From positions 124,001 to 188,000 of the forward strand of contig NZ_PPGH01000034.1 of assembly GCF_002958735.1 (NCBI RefSeq): DNA of 64,000 nucleotides, in the 5' to 3' direction. The notes under the pieces are model-generated. The model was not told the origin of the DNA and did not search any database. It worked only from the letters and a program-made list of their open reading frames with translations. The DNA comes from Chromatium okenii (GTDB taxonomy: Bacteria; Pseudomonadota; Gammaproteobacteria; Chromatiales; Chromatiaceae). Shown here in pieces: positions 28,044-39,721 of the stretch (position 1 is its first letter; the number at the start of each line of letters is the position of its first letter). Made by a program: the position numbers and the translations under genes.

Positions 28044-30154
28044 ATGTCCGTGTACCACACTCCCTACACCACCCTTGCTGGACGCCGTTATCCGCTTGGA
28101 GCCACTGTTGAAGACAACGGTGTTAACTTCTCAATTTTCAGTCGCCATGCCTGCGGCGCCGAACTGCTGCTCTACACTGATGCCAGCAGCGCTGCGCCGT
28201 TTCAAATCATCCGACTTGATCCACAAATCAACCACACCTTTTTTTCGTGGCATGTTCTCGTTGTCGATTTGCCGCCCGGTACGCATTACACCTGGCGCAT
28301 GGAAGGTCCCAATCAACCGCAAGCGCATGGCTGGCGTTTTGATGCCAGCGTGGAATTGGTTGATCCTTGGGCGCGAGCAGTCAATGTCTGCGATTGGCAA
28401 CGGTTTCGGCGTGTACACGATGGCGTGTTACCGCACGATTCGCCACGCGGTTTGGTGATTGCCGAAGAATACGACTGGGAAGGCGACATTCCACTGCGCC
28501 TGCCATCCGAGCAGGCAGTGATTTACGAACTGCACGTCAGCGGTTTTACCCGTCATCCCAGTTCTGGCGTCACGCATCCCGGCACTTTTCTGGGCTTGAT
28601 TGAGAAAATTCCCTATTTGCAACAACTGGGCATTACCCACGTCGAACTGATGCCGATCATGGCGTTTGACGAGCAGGATGTGCCCGAAGCAGTGTGGGAC
28701 GCGGGACTGAAAAATTATTGGGGCTACAGCAGCTTCGGCTTCTTTTCGCCGCATCCGGGCTACTGCGTCACGCCAGAACTGGGCACACATCTGAGCGAAT
28801 TCCGCGAGATGGTCAAGGCGCTGCATCGCGCAAAAATTGGCGTCATTCTTGATGTGGTTTTCAACCACACCAGCGAAGGTGGCGTGGATGGACCGACGTT
28901 GAGTTTCAAAGGCATTGGCAACGAAACCTTTTATTGTCTTGACGCGCTCGACAAATCCAAATATCTGGATTTCACCGGCTGCGGGAACACCGTCAACGCC
29001 AATCATCCCATCGTCGCCCATTTCATCGTGGATGCACTCGAATACTGGGTGCGCGAAATGCACGTTGACGGCTTCCGTTTTGATCTCGCCAGCGCGATGG
29101 CGCGAGATTCCGACGGTCATCCGCTGGCAAATCCGCCGGTGCTGTGGGAAATCGAATTGTCCGACACGCTGGCAGCGACCAAAATTATCGCTGAAGCATG
29201 GGATGCTGCTGGGTTGTATCAAGTGGGCAGTTTTCCCGGCTATCGGTGGATGGAATGGAACGGACGTTACCGCGACACCATTCGCCGTTTCGTGCGCGGC
29301 GATGTGGGATTGATTGCTGAAGTCGCCACCCGCTTGTCCGGCAGCAGCGATCTGTATCAAGCGAACCTGCGCCAGCCTACGAATTCGATCAACTTTGTCA
29401 CCTGTCACGATGGCTTCACGTTATGGGATTTAGTCAGTTATAACCGCAAGAACAACCTTGCCAATTGTGAAAAAACCGCGATGGCAGCAACGACAATCTC
29501 AGTTGGAACTGCGGCATTGAAGGCGACACCAACGATCTGCAAGTACTGGCGCTGCGCCAGCGGCAAGCCAAAAATCTGCTGACGTTACTGTTTCTCAGCC
29601 AAGGTATTCCGATGTTGCTCGCTGGTGATGAAGTGTTGCGCACTCAACACGGCAATAACAACACTTGGTGTCAAGATAATGCACTGGGTTGGTTTGATTG
29701 GACGCTGCTCGAACGCAATACCGAGATGTTGCGCTTTGTCCGTGAACTGATTGCGCTGCGCAAACGTCATCCGAGTTTACGGCGGCGACATTTTCTGTCG
29801 GGGCAGCCGCAAGCAGGATCAGAATTACCGGATGTAGTCTGGCATGGCACCACGCTCAATGCGCCAGCATGGAATGATCCGCTGGCAGCGACGCTGGCGC
29901 TAACCTTGGCTCCCGCGCATCAAAGTGAAGCGCCGCTGCACATCATGCTCAACATGGGCGACGCTGCCTGCCACTTTGAACTGCCACGGCTACCGGAACT
30001 GCGTTGGCGGTTGGATCGCTGGCAATTGGCGCTGGATACCAGTCGGGCGTCGCCGTTGGATGTCAGCGCCCCGGGCGATCAGATCACAGTGGATTTTGCA
30101 CCGCTGCTGGTACGCGCCCGCAGCGTCGTGGTGTTGGAAGGACGCAGCGCCTAG
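28044..30154 (+). CDS. glgX: Glycogen debranching enzyme GlgX (one frame break)
   Basis: Isoamylase-type enzyme cutting alpha-1,6 branches of glycogen. The start is MSVYHTPYTTLAGRRYPLGA with an N-terminal carbohydrate-binding module, then the GH13 barrel. Motifs are DVVFNHTSEGG, the nucleophile in DGFRFDLASAMAR, the acid/base glutamate in IIAEAWDAAGLY, and the transition-state Asp in NFVTCHDGFTLWDLVSYN. A single break near 29475 follows NLAN; the frame then reads RDGSNDNLSWNCGIEGDT and continues to 30154. Corrected length is about 703 residues. All catalytic residues are present. No other glg genes are in the window. Confidence 0.92.
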
Positions 30155-30232
30155 CGCAATCATTGCTGGACGCCAGACGATAAAACTGTAATTAGATCAA
30201 TCGCTTTAATCACGATGACAGGTAGAAAGACG

Positions 30233-32269
30233 ATGTTGAACCGCTTACCGATGGTGCGCAAATTGCTGTTTACCCTTGTGCCGCTGACGGTGGTCATGCT
30301 GCTGGGCACTGCGCTGCTGGCGCGGGTGTTGGTGCAGGAAACTGCGACTGCGAACGCTTTGGAATCGACGCGCCAGCTTGCGCGCATCGAAGGTGAACGC
30401 ATGGTCAGCCATCTCACTGAAGATTTAGCGAGCATCAAAGCACTGGTTAGCGTGGTAGAAACCCGAGCACAAATTCCTGAAAGCAATCGTCGTGATTATT
30501 TCAACCAAATTCTGGAGCGTTATCTCGCCGATCATCCGCAACTGCTGGCAGCATGGACGGGCTGGGAACCGAATGCGTTTGATGGGCGCGACGCACAATT
30601 TGTGGGCACGGCGGGGCACGATGCGAGCGGGCGTTATGTGCCGTATTGGTATCGCAACGGCAGCAAAATTGCGTTGGAACCGCTGGTGGATTACGACACG
30701 CCGGGTGCGGGCGATTATTACCTGCTGGCGAAACAAACCCGCAAGCCAGTGATTTTGGAGCCGTATCTGTATCCGGTGGGCGGCGTCACCAAACTAATTA
30801 CCTCAATTGTGGCGCCAGTCATTGAAAACGGACGTTTTATCGGCGTGGTAGGCGTTGATTTATTGATTGCCAGCCTTCAGGAAGAAGCCAAGCAAATTAA
30901 AATTTTGAATGGCACTTTTGCGTTTTTTAGTCATGGCGGCACCGTAATTGCGCATCCCGATTCAACGCGCTTGGGGCGCAACATGCGCGAGACGGAAAGC
31001 GATGTGTTGGGCGAGGATTTGCCGCGTTTCATCGCGGCGGTCGCTAACGCGCAACCCTTTATGACGCAACGCGAAAGCAGTCTATATCCGAGTAAAACGC
31101 TGATTATTAGCGAACCAATTGCGCTTGGCGATACCGGCAAATCTTGGTCAATTGCAATGGCATTGCCAATGAATGAAGTATTGAAAGTGCTGACAACTTT
31201 GATGCAGCAAATGTTATTCATCAGCATCGCCGGATTGGTGTTAATGATCGCGTTGATTTGGCTATTGAGCCGCAGCATCGCGCATCCGCTGCGTGAGGTG
31301 GTCGCCGTATTGGAAGACATCGCCAGCGGTGAGGGCGATTTGACGCGCCAATTGCCGGTACAAGGCAATGATGAAATTACTCACCTTGCCAGTGCATTTA
31401 ATCGCTTTGTTGATAAAATTCATACGCTTGTGCGCCAAACCACTGACGCCGTGACCCAGCTCACGACGGCAGCCGCGCATCTGTCGGACGGCAGCGAAGA
31501 GGCCAAGGCGCAGGTGGAGCGTCAGCGCACGGAAACTGAGCAGGTGGCGACTGCGATGCACGAAATGACGGCGACGGTGCAGGAAGTGTCGCGGAATGCC
31601 AACAGTGCCGCTCATGCTGCCCGCGATGCCAATCAGGAAGCGGGTAAAGGTGAGCGGATCGTGCAAAACACGGTCGCAGCGATTGAGGCGCTCGCCCGTG
31701 ACATCGACGCAGCGGCGGAGGTGATTCGCCGGTTGGAAACCGATTCCGACACCATCGGCAAGGTGCTGGATGTGATTCGTAGCATCGCCGAGCAGACCAA
31801 TTTGCTGGCGCTCAACGCGGCAATTGAAGCTGCCCGCGCTGGTGAGCAGGGACGCGGGTTTGCGGTGGTCGCCGACGAAGTGCGGACGTTGGCGAGTCGC
31901 ACCCAAGAATCCACCAAAGAAATTCAAACGATGATTGAACGGCTGCAAGCTGGCGCAGAAAGTGCGGTGACGGCGATGCAGCAAAGTCGTTCCCGTTCCG
32001 TTGAAACGGTGGCGCAAGCCGGACAAGCTGGCGCGGCGTTGAATTCAATTGCGACGGCAATTGTGCGGATTGATGATATGAATACGCAAATTGCCAGCGC
32101 GGCGGAAGAACAAAGCGCAGTCGCAGAAGAAATTAATCGCAATGTGAATAACATCACGCAATCGGTAGAAATGACTGCGCAAGGCTCGCGGACAATTGCC
32201 AATTCGAGTGAACAATTGGCGCAATTGGCGAATGGATTGCAAGCGCGGCTGCGTCAATTCCGTATTTAA
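30233..32269 (+). CDS. Methyl-accepting chemotaxis protein with dCache sensor domain
   Basis: 678 residues from ATG 30233 (preferred over 30215 because AGGTAGAAAG precedes it). The first helix is at about 8-30. A large periplasmic dCache domain follows (about 40-290; [20 protein letters not shown] and [19 protein letters not shown]). The second helix is near 325-350, then HAMP ([20 protein letters not shown]...). The cytoplasmic signalling hairpin has tip [20 protein letters not shown]. dCache domains often bind small molecules such as amino acids; the ligand here is unknown. No C-terminal CheR-binding pentapeptide is seen (end LRQFRI). Confidence 0.93.
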   Translation: MLNRLPMVRKLLFTLVPLTVVMLLGTALLARVLVQETATANALESTRQLARIEGERMVSHLTEDLASIKALVSVVETRAQIPESNRRDYFNQILERYLADHPQLLAAWTGWEPNAFDGRDAQFVGTAGHDASGRYVPYWYRNGSKIALEPLVDYDTPGAGDYYLLAKQTRKPVILEPYLYPVGGVTKLITSIVAPVIENGRFIGVVGVDLLIASLQEEAKQIKILNGTFAFFSHGGTVIAHPDSTRLGRNMRETESDVLGEDLPRFIAAVANAQPFMTQRESSLYPSKTLIISEPIALGDTGKSWSIAMALPMNEVLKVLTTLMQQMLFISIAGLVLMIALIWLLSRSIAHPLREVVAVLEDIASGEGDLTRQLPVQGNDEITHLASAFNRFVDKIHTLVRQTTDAVTQLTTAAAHLSDGSEEAKAQVERQRTETEQVATAMHEMTATVQEVSRNANSAAHAARDANQEAGKGERIVQNTVAAIEALARDIDAAAEVIRRLETDSDTIGKVLDVIRSIAEQTNLLALNAAIEAARAGEQGRGFAVVADEVRTLASRTQESTKEIQTMIERLQAGAESAVTAMQQSRSRSVETVAQAGQAGAALNSIATAIVRIDDMNTQIASAAEEQSAVAEEINRNVNNITQSVEMTAQGSRTIANSSEQLAQLANGLQARLRQFRI

Positions 32270-32307
32270 TTGATCACACCTTTTCACCATTCAATGCCGC
32301 GCCAAAA

Positions 32308-35300
32308 ATGTATCAGCAGATGCGATCCCGTGTTTATCACAATTGGCACCTCGCTTTATTCTTGAGCGTGATTCATTTGGCGGCACTGACGCATTCCGCG
32401 CCAGCCGCCGCCAATTCAATACCCGCGCCATTTCTTCAAACTCTCCCCATTCCCGCGTGGATTCCGCCGCAATTGCAACCTTGGCTCCCGTGGGTGCTCG
32501 CTGCCGACGGTCAAGATCGCCGTCATTGTCCGCTTGATCTGCGCAGTGGCGAACGGCGCTGCGCGTGGGCGGGGCGTTTAGAACTCGATCTCGACAGCAA
32601 CGGCGGGCATTTTGCGCAAACGTGGACGGTATTGGCGACCACTTGGATCGCGCTGCCGGGCGATGCCGCGCTCTGGCCGCAAACCGTCCGCGACGGCGAC
32701 CAGCCGCTGCCGGTGCTGCCACATGCCGGACATCCGGCAGTGCGGCTTGATGCCGGTGAACATCGTTTAACTGGGCAATTTCAGTGGGCGACGGCGACGC
32801 TGCCGGATGCGTTGCCGGTGCCAGCCGCGACCGGCTTATTCACGCTGCGCCGCAACGGGCAACTGCAACCGCAGCCGCGTTTGGAGCCGGATGGACGGCT
32901 GTGGCTGCGCGATCCGACCGCCGCGCCAGCCGATGCAGCGGGCGATTGGCTGCGCGTGACGGTGCTGCGGCGGATTGAGGACGAGCTGCCGCTGCAAATG
33001 CGGACGCGGTTGGAACTCACCGTTGGCGGACGGGCGCGAGAAATCCAACTCGGCCCGGTGCCGATTGGCGACGGCGTGCCGTTTGATCTGAACAGTCCGC
33101 TGCCAGCACGCTTGGAGCCAGACGGCATGTTGCGGGTGCAGGTGCGTCCGGGGCAGTGGACGCTGGAGGTTGCCACCGCGCATCCCGATCTCAACGTCCC
33201 ACTGACTTTGACGCCGCGCCCCGCGCCTTGGCCGGCGGTGGAGATTTGGGCATTCGCGGCGCGACCAGATTTGCGGCAGGTCACGGTCAGCGGAGCGCCA
33301 GCACTTGATCCGCAGCAAACCCAACTCCCGGCGGAGTGGTCAGCGTTGCCGGTGTATCGCCTCGCTGCTGGTGACACGCTGCGGCTGGATGAGCAACGGC
33401 GCGGCGATCCAACGCCCGATCCCGACCGGCTGCAACTCAACCGCGAGCTGTGGCTGGATTTCACCGGCAGCGGCTACAGCGTGCAGGATCGGATCAGCGG
33501 GCAATTGACGCGCACTTGGCGGCTGGAAGCGGATGCGCGATTGCAGCTCGGTCAGGTGCAAATCGCCGGGCAAGCAGTGCCGATTAACCAGCTCGGCGAC
33601 GGCGCAGCCGCTGGCGTGGAGGTGCGACGCGGGCAGGTGAACGTCAGCGCCGACGGGCGTTTAGAGCTGCCAATTAATCAGTTACCGGCATCGGGCTGGG
33701 CGCTGCGGTTTGATTCTGCCCAGACCACGCTGCATCTGCCGCCGGGCTGGGACGTGTTGGCGATTTCTGGCGTCGATAACGTGCCGAATACGTGGCTGAC
33801 GCGCTGGACGTTGCTGGATTTGTTTTTATTGCTGATCGTCGTCATCGGCGCAGCACGACTGTGGGGCGCGAGCTGGGGCGCAGTTGCTTTGCTCGCGCTG
33901 GTGTTGACGTGGCAAGCGCCGGACGCGCCGCAGCAAGTCTGGCTGCATCTGCTCGCTGCGACTGCGTTGCGCCGGGCGGTGCTGACCGCAGCATTCGGCG
34001 GGCGCTGGGTGCAGCAAGTAGTGACGGGCTATTGGCGCGGGAGCGTGCTGGCGCTGCTGTTGATTGGCTTGTCATTTGTCATCACGCAGGTGCGCACCGG
34101 CATTTATCCGCAACTCGCGCACCCCGCGGCGTTGGCGCGAGCCGGTGACGGTTTTGGCAACGCCGAAGTGCAGTTCGCGCCGCAGGTTTCCGGTTTGACT
34201 GAGGACGCAGTGGACGCGCTCCCCGCAGCGCCAATCGCCCGCGAGATGCTGTCATCGGCAGCGCGGCGCAAGAGCGCCAGCCCAGCTTCAGCGCCGCCGC
34301 AACCGTTGGAAGTGATTGATCCGCAAGCGCAAATCCAAACTGGCGTCGGCGTTCCGACTTGGCACTGGCAGCAGGTGACGCTGGCATGGAGCGGGCCGGT
34401 CGGCGCGACGGAAGCGGCGCAACTCTGGCTGCTGACGCCGCCGCTGCAATTGGGAGTGGCGCTGCTCGGCAGTCTGTTGATGGGGCTACTCGGCTGGCGC
34501 TTGAGCGGTTGGCAACTGCCGCAGCCGACGGTAGCGGGAATGAAAACGGCGCTGGTGTTGGTGGCGGCGCTGACCGGCGGGCTGCATTCCGAGCCGACGC
34601 TGGCGGAGGAATTGCCGTCACCAAAGCTGTTGCAAGAATTGCGCGAGCGGCTCCTCGCGCCGCCGGATTGTGTGCCGCACTGCGTCGAATTGGCGCGGCT
34701 GGCGGTGCGAGCGGATGCGACTGTTTTAACGCTGGAATTGACGCTGGACGCAGCAACCGCAGTCGCTGCGCCAGTGCCGGGCGGCAGTGGCGCGTGGTCG
34801 CCGCAGCAGATTGAAGTGGATGGCGCGACGCTGGAGCTGATGCAGCGCGACGCGGCGGGGCAATTGGTTGTGCCGCTCGCTGCCGGTCAGCATCAAGTGA
34901 TTTTGCGCGGCGCAATTCCGGCGGCAGCGCAGCTTGATGTGCCGCTGCCGTTAGCGCCGCATCTGGTGACAGTGGACGTTGACGGCTGGCGCGTCGCCGG
35001 TTTGGAGGCGGAAACGACGGTGACGCAGTTGCAATTCATTCGATTGGCGACGGCAGATGCTGCGCCGGTGGCGACGCTGACGCAGGAGGCATTGCCGCCG
35101 TTGCTGCGCGTCGAACGGCGGTTGCGATTCGGCGTGGAATGGCAGGTGGAAACGCGAGTGCTGCGCTTGTCAGCGCCAGAATTTGCGGTGCTGCTGCCGA
35201 TCACGCTGCTGCCCGTGAAGCGGTGCAAACGGCGGGAGTGGCGGTGGTTGACGGGCAAGTGCTCGCGGCGCTGCCGCCGGGCGTGACCGAATTGACGTGG

Positions 35301-36464
35301 ACGGCGCGGCTTGATCCGGTCAGTGAATTGACGTTGACGGCGAGCGCCGATCCGCGAGTGAGCGAGCTGTGGACGCTTGATCTGAGCACGTTGTGGCATT
35401 TGACTTGGCATGGACTCGCGCCGGTGTATCAACGCGAGCCGCTGGCGCAGTGGCTGCCGCAGTGGCGACCCCGCGCTGGTGAGCAGTTGACGCTGGAGTT
35501 GACGCGCCCGTTGGGAGTGCCCGGCGCAACGCTGACATTTGATCGCGTCGCGGCGCAGATCGCGCCGGGGCAGCGCGGGAGCACGGTGACGCTGACGTTG
35601 GCGCTGCGCAGCAGTCGCGGTGGAAATCATCTGCTGCCGTTGCCAGCGGGCGTTGAGCCGCTGCGAATTGCGCTTGATGGACGGGCGCTGCCGGTGCCAA
35701 TTGCGGCAGCGGATGGGACGATTGCAGTTGAATTACCGCTGGTGCCCGGCAGCCAGCAGGTGACGCTGACGTGGCGCGATCCGCAGCCGCTGGGCGTTCA
35801 TTTCACGCCGAGGCTGCCGGATGTGGGACAGCCAGCGGTGAATCTCAATGTGCGGGTGCAGATGCCGACTGATCGCTGGATTTTATTGACGACTGGCCCG
35901 CTGCTGGGGCCGGCAGTGTTGGTGTGGGGCGTATTGCTGGTGGTGACAGGATTGGCGCTGGCGCTGGGTCGCAGCCGCTTGACGCCGTTACGCACCCGCG
36001 ATTGGCTGCTGCTCGGCGTGGGGCTGAGTGTGGCGCAAGTGTGGGCGAACCTGTTGATTGTTGGCTGGTTATTTGCTCTCGGCGCACATCAGCGGCAGCG
36101 GCAATTGCACACCGCACCGACCGGCTGGCGTTTGTGGCTGCTGCACACGGGATTGGCGGGATTGACGCTGGCGGCGTTAATTGCGTTGTTAATTGCAATT
36201 CAACAGGGTTTATTGGGTTATCCCGATATGCACATTGCAGGTAATGATTCGACTGCGCATGTATTGAATTGGTATCAAGATCGCACAGATAACGCCTTGC
36301 CGAAAGTGGAGATTTATTCGCTGCCATTATGGGTATATCGCGCATTGATGCTGGCGTGGGCATTATGGCTGGCAGTGCGCCTATTGAATTGGTTGCGCTG
36401 GGGGTGGAATGCCATTGCAGCGCCGATAAAGCATGAGCAACGGAATGATGCGTCGGTGGTTTGA
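32308..36464 (+). CDS. Very large exported/membrane protein of unknown function (one frame break)
   Basis: About 1385 residues after joining frames at about 35213. The N-terminus has a signal-like helix (WHLALFLSVIHLAALTHSAPAAA), followed by about 470 residues of beta-rich periplasmic sequence with many Trp/Arg/Leu/Pro. Membrane segments follow near 500-535 (LFLLLIVVIGAARLWG) and 575-595, plus one near 715-735. A second beta-rich block is rich in 'LTLTLAL'-like strands. A C-terminal membrane bundle (about 1210-1370) has four helices including LLLGVGLSVAQVWANLLIVG. Very high GC at third positions. The break (CCC...CGT losing one base) joins VLLPITLL to REAVQTAGVAVVDGQVLAAL. I do not recognise the family. 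Its end overlaps the OmpA-type gene by 32 bases, so the two are coupled. Confidence 0.72.
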
Positions 36465-37509
36465 ATACGATTATTGCATGAGTTTGATGCTGGCGCTATT
36501 CACCATGACAGCGCCAGCATTTGCTTTAGAAGAGATTCCGAATGCAGCAGACATGCCCGGATTGCTGCGTGTCGCAGATTCTGTATTGATTGGCTATCGG
36601 CAACGCGCCGCAGTGCGCAGTGAAATTCCGACTGGACCATGGAAAAAAAACGGTTGGACAACATCAATCCAAGCAGAAGGCCAATGCTCCCAATGGTTAT
36701 ATCTTGCGCCGCCGCAAATAGACTCACTGGAAGTAATCCGTCATTATCAGGAAGCGTTGGTTGAGTTGGGTTATCAATCTATTTTTCAGTGTATTGATTT
36801 TAAGAAATGCGGAAAAGAAGTAGCAGCATTTTATTATGATGCAGCGCAGGGGAAACAATTTACTGAAAGTTATCTATTAAAATCAGTTTATTCTGAAGGC
36901 TCAGTGAAAGAGCCGCGCATTCAAGTCGTGCAACGGCGCAATACTGAAGGTGAATCCTATATTTTCATTTTCGCTGCGTATCAAGATAATTATGCTGATT
37001 CACAGGCTGGCGAACGCGTCGCAGTGTTTATTGAAGAACTGCGCGTATCAACGAATCAAACCCAATCCAAACCTGAAGAAAAACCGCAATTCACAGAATC
37101 TGTTGCCGAGAATACTGCGCTATTTCCAGTATTGAGCGCAGCAGAATTATTGCGCGATCTCACGGCGAACGGACACGCAGTAATTTATGGCATTCAATTT
37201 ACCGATGATCAAGCAACCATTCGCCCGGAAGCTGCGGCGCAATTGGAACAGATTGCACGTTTATTCAATGAACAGCCAAAGTTATCAGTGTATCTGGTTG
37301 GTCACACCGATAATCAGGGTAATTTCAATAAGAATTTAACGCTTTCCACGCAACGTGCCGAAGCGGTGATGCAATTATTAATTCGTCAATACAGAATTAA
37401 TAGCACACGATTATCCGCAATGGGTGTGGGCGGACTCGCGCCGTTAACCACGAATGCCAACGACGACGGACGAGCACGAAATCGCCGATTAGAAATCGTC
37501 GCCAGATAG
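36433..37509 (+). CDS. OmpA-family protein with N-terminal DUF4892-like domain
   Basis: 358 residues. Signal peptide about 1-32 (LMLALFTMTAPAFA). The N-terminal domain (35-205) resembles DUF4892, with two paired cysteines. The C-terminal OmpA peptidoglycan-binding domain is at about 245-357: FTDDQATIRPEAAAQLEQIA, LVGHTDNQG, LSTQRAEAV, and GRARNRRLEIV. It probably sits in the periplasm or outer membrane and binds peptidoglycan. Translationally coupled to the preceding large membrane protein, which suggests a joint envelope function (inference). Confidence 0.85.
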   Translation: MSNGMMRRWFEYDYCMSLMLALFTMTAPAFALEEIPNAADMPGLLRVADSVLIGYRQRAAVRSEIPTGPWKKNGWTTSIQAEGQCSQWLYLAPPQIDSLEVIRHYQEALVELGYQSIFQCIDFKKCGKEVAAFYYDAAQGKQFTESYLLKSVYSEGSVKEPRIQVVQRRNTEGESYIFIFAAYQDNYADSQAGERVAVFIEELRVSTNQTQSKPEEKPQFTESVAENTALFPVLSAAELLRDLTANGHAVIYGIQFTDDQATIRPEAAAQLEQIARLFNEQPKLSVYLVGHTDNQGNFNKNLTLSTQRAEAVMQLLIRQYRINSTRLSAMGVGGLAPLTTNANDDGRARNRRLEIVAR

Positions 37510-37573
37510 TTTTCAGCAGCGCGGAATGCTATTCCGTCTGTTATATTTTTATCCTTTAACCAGTGAGTAGTTC

Positions 37574-39721
37574 ATGCAGAGTATTTATATCGCCGGAGCG
37601 GGTTCCGGCAGTGGCAAATCGGTTGTCGTTTTGGGCATGATGGAAATGTTATCGGCAGTGAATCGACGAGTAGGTTTTTTTCGTCCATTCGCACCAAAAG
37701 CCGATGAACCAGACAATCTCACTGCGTTAATCCAGAGTCGTTATGAATTGCCATTTCCAGCGGAAATGTTTTACGGCTGTACAGTGGAAACAGCGCGGCA
37801 ATTAATTGGCAGTGGTCATTACGATGAATTGATTAAACTGGTGATGAATAAGTTTAAGGCGTTAGAAGAACGCTGTGATTTAGTCGTATGCGCTGGCACC
37901 GATTACAACGGTTTAATTCCGTCATTGGAATTCGATTTCAATGCGGATTTGGCGATCAATTTCGGTTGCAGTTTGATTGTGGTGGTCAAGGGTTTTGGGC
38001 GCAATCCGCAGGAGGCGGTGGACGCGCTGCACATCGCACACGAGCTGATGCGCGAGCGCGGCGGCGATTTTCTCGCCAGCGTGGTCAATGGCGTGGCTGC
38101 CGAGCACGTTGACGCAGTGAAAAATCTCGCCCGCGATCTGTTGACGGCGACGGAAACGGTTTATGTGTTGCCGCATCAAGCGGCGCTGGCGCGACCGACC
38201 ATCAGCGAAATTCAGCGTTCACTCAATACGGAAACGCTGTATGGCGAAGATGACGCGCTGCATCAGGTCGTGACCTGCTACAAAATTGCGGCGATGGAGA
38301 TTCCAGATTTTCTGCGCTACATCGAAGACGGTTGCTTGATTATCACGCCCGGCGACCGCTCGGACATTATTTTGGCCAGCCTCGCCGCCGATGTGTCCTC
38401 ATCATTTCCGCGAGTTGCCGGATTGCTGTTGACTGGTGGCTTGCGCCCAGCCGAAACGGTGCGTCGTTTAATTGAAGGATTGCGCCGTACCAAGGTCGCT
38501 ATTTTGCAAGTCCCGACCGACACCTTTACGACGGTGATGAATTTGCACCGCGTGGAAGCGACTATTTTGCCGACCGATGTCCGCAAAATCGCAGCGGCGC
38601 TGGGATTATTTGAAAATCACATTGAAGTAGAAGAATTGCGGCGGCGTATTGCCGTGCGTCATTCCGACCGAATTACGCCATTGATGTTTGAATACGAATT
38701 AATTCGTCGCGCCAAATCACGCCAGCAGCGCATCGTATTACCCGAAGGCAGCGATGAGCGCATTTTGCGGGCAGCAGAAATCCTCACGCTGCGCGGTGTC
38801 GCCGAGCTGACGCTGCTCGGCAATTCAGATCGAATTCGCCGGCGAATTGGCGAACTGGGTTTGAAACTCGACAACATTCGCATTCTCGATCCGGTCACTT
38901 CACCAGAGCGCGAGCGTTATGCGCGAACCTATTTTGAATTGCGCCAGCATAAGGGTATTTCACTGCAAATGGCCTGCGATGCGCTGGAAGATGTCAGTTA
39001 TTTCGGCACGTTAATGGTGTATTGCGGCGATGCTGATGGCATGGTTTCCGGCGCAATGCACACGACCCAGCACACTATTCGTCCGGCATTTGAAACGGTG
39101 AGAACCAAACCAGAGGTTAAACTGGTTTCCAGCGTGTTTTTCATGTGTTTACCGGATCGCGTATTGGTTTACGGTGATTGCGCAGTCAATCCGAATCCCA
39201 ACGCGGATGAATTAGCCGACATTGCAATTAGTTCTGCCGCAACTGCAATTGCATTTGGAATTGAGCCACGCATTGCGATGTTGTCGTATTCCAGCGGCGA
39301 TTCCGGTAAAGGCGAAGATGTCGAAAAGGTGCGTGAAGCAGTGCGTATTGCCCGCGAGCGCCGTCCCGATCTTAAAATCGAAGGGCCGATTCAATATGAC
39401 GCAGCAGTTGATATTGAAATTGGGCATTCAAAAATGCCGGATAGTGAAGTCGCTGGTCATGCAACAGTATTGATTTTCCCCGATCTCAATACCGGCAATA
39501 ACACTTATAAAGCGGTGCAACGCAGCGCCAATGCAGTCGCTATTGGTCCGGTGTTGCAGGGATTGAATAAACCCGTCAATGATTTAAGTCGTGGCTGCAC
39601 TGTCACCGATATTGTGAATACGGTCGCGATTACCGCAATTCAGGCGCAGGACGCAGCGCAAGAAGTGATCAATGGTCAATTAGCCATTGGCAATGAGGAA
39701 AGTCTGGAGGCAGCGCAATGA
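37574..39721 (+). CDS. pta: Phosphate acetyltransferase Pta
   Basis: Interconverts acetyl-CoA and acetyl phosphate. 715 residues with an N-terminal P-loop-like domain (GAGSGSGKSVVVLGMMEML at 7-25), a DRTGG-type middle domain and the C-terminal catalytic PTA domain (IVLPEGSDERILRAAEIL, GDADGMVSGAMHTTQHTIRP, SYSSGDSGKGEDVEKV). The last 20 residues (VINGQLAIGNEESLEAAQ) extend beyond the usual end and are encoded by a palindromic stretch, see the separate repeat entry. The stop overlaps ackA (ATGA), giving coupling. Confidence 0.96.
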   Translation: MQSIYIAGAGSGSGKSVVVLGMMEMLSAVNRRVGFFRPFAPKADEPDNLTALIQSRYELPFPAEMFYGCTVETARQLIGSGHYDELIKLVMNKFKALEERCDLVVCAGTDYNGLIPSLEFDFNADLAINFGCSLIVVVKGFGRNPQEAVDALHIAHELMRERGGDFLASVVNGVAAEHVDAVKNLARDLLTATETVYVLPHQAALARPTISEIQRSLNTETLYGEDDALHQVVTCYKIAAMEIPDFLRYIEDGCLIITPGDRSDIILASLAADVSSSFPRVAGLLLTGGLRPAETVRRLIEGLRRTKVAILQVPTDTFTTVMNLHRVEATILPTDVRKIAAALGLFENHIEVEELRRRIAVRHSDRITPLMFEYELIRRAKSRQQRIVLPEGSDERILRAAEILTLRGVAELTLLGNSDRIRRRIGELGLKLDNIRILDPVTSPERERYARTYFELRQHKGISLQMACDALEDVSYFGTLMVYCGDADGMVSGAMHTTQHTIRPAFETVRTKPEVKLVSSVFFMCLPDRVLVYGDCAVNPNPNADELADIAISSAATAIAFGIEPRIAMLSYSSGDSGKGEDVEKVREAVRIARERRPDLKIEGPIQYDAAVDIEIGHSKMPDSEVAGHATVLIFPDLNTGNNTYKAVQRSANAVAIGPVLQGLNKPVNDLSRGCTVTDIVNTVAITAIQAQDAAQEVINGQLAIGNEESLEAAQ
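39668..39703. repeat. QLAIGN-type palindromic stretch in the pta 3' end
   Basis: AATGGTCAATTAGCCATTGG is an imperfect palindrome translated NGQLAIGN. Similar 'QLA-I/V-G/S' coding stretches occur at 41290-41310 and 57861-57967, suggesting a second dispersed repeat family. Confidence 0.45.

Noticed and set aside
27923-28111. 62-residue plus-strand ORF before glgX
   Set aside because: Overlaps the glgX start out of frame and shows no family features.
28428-29408. Long minus-strand ORF opposite glgX
   Set aside because: Antisense shadow of the conserved GH13 barrel; composition (Arg/His/Gln-rich) is not protein-like.
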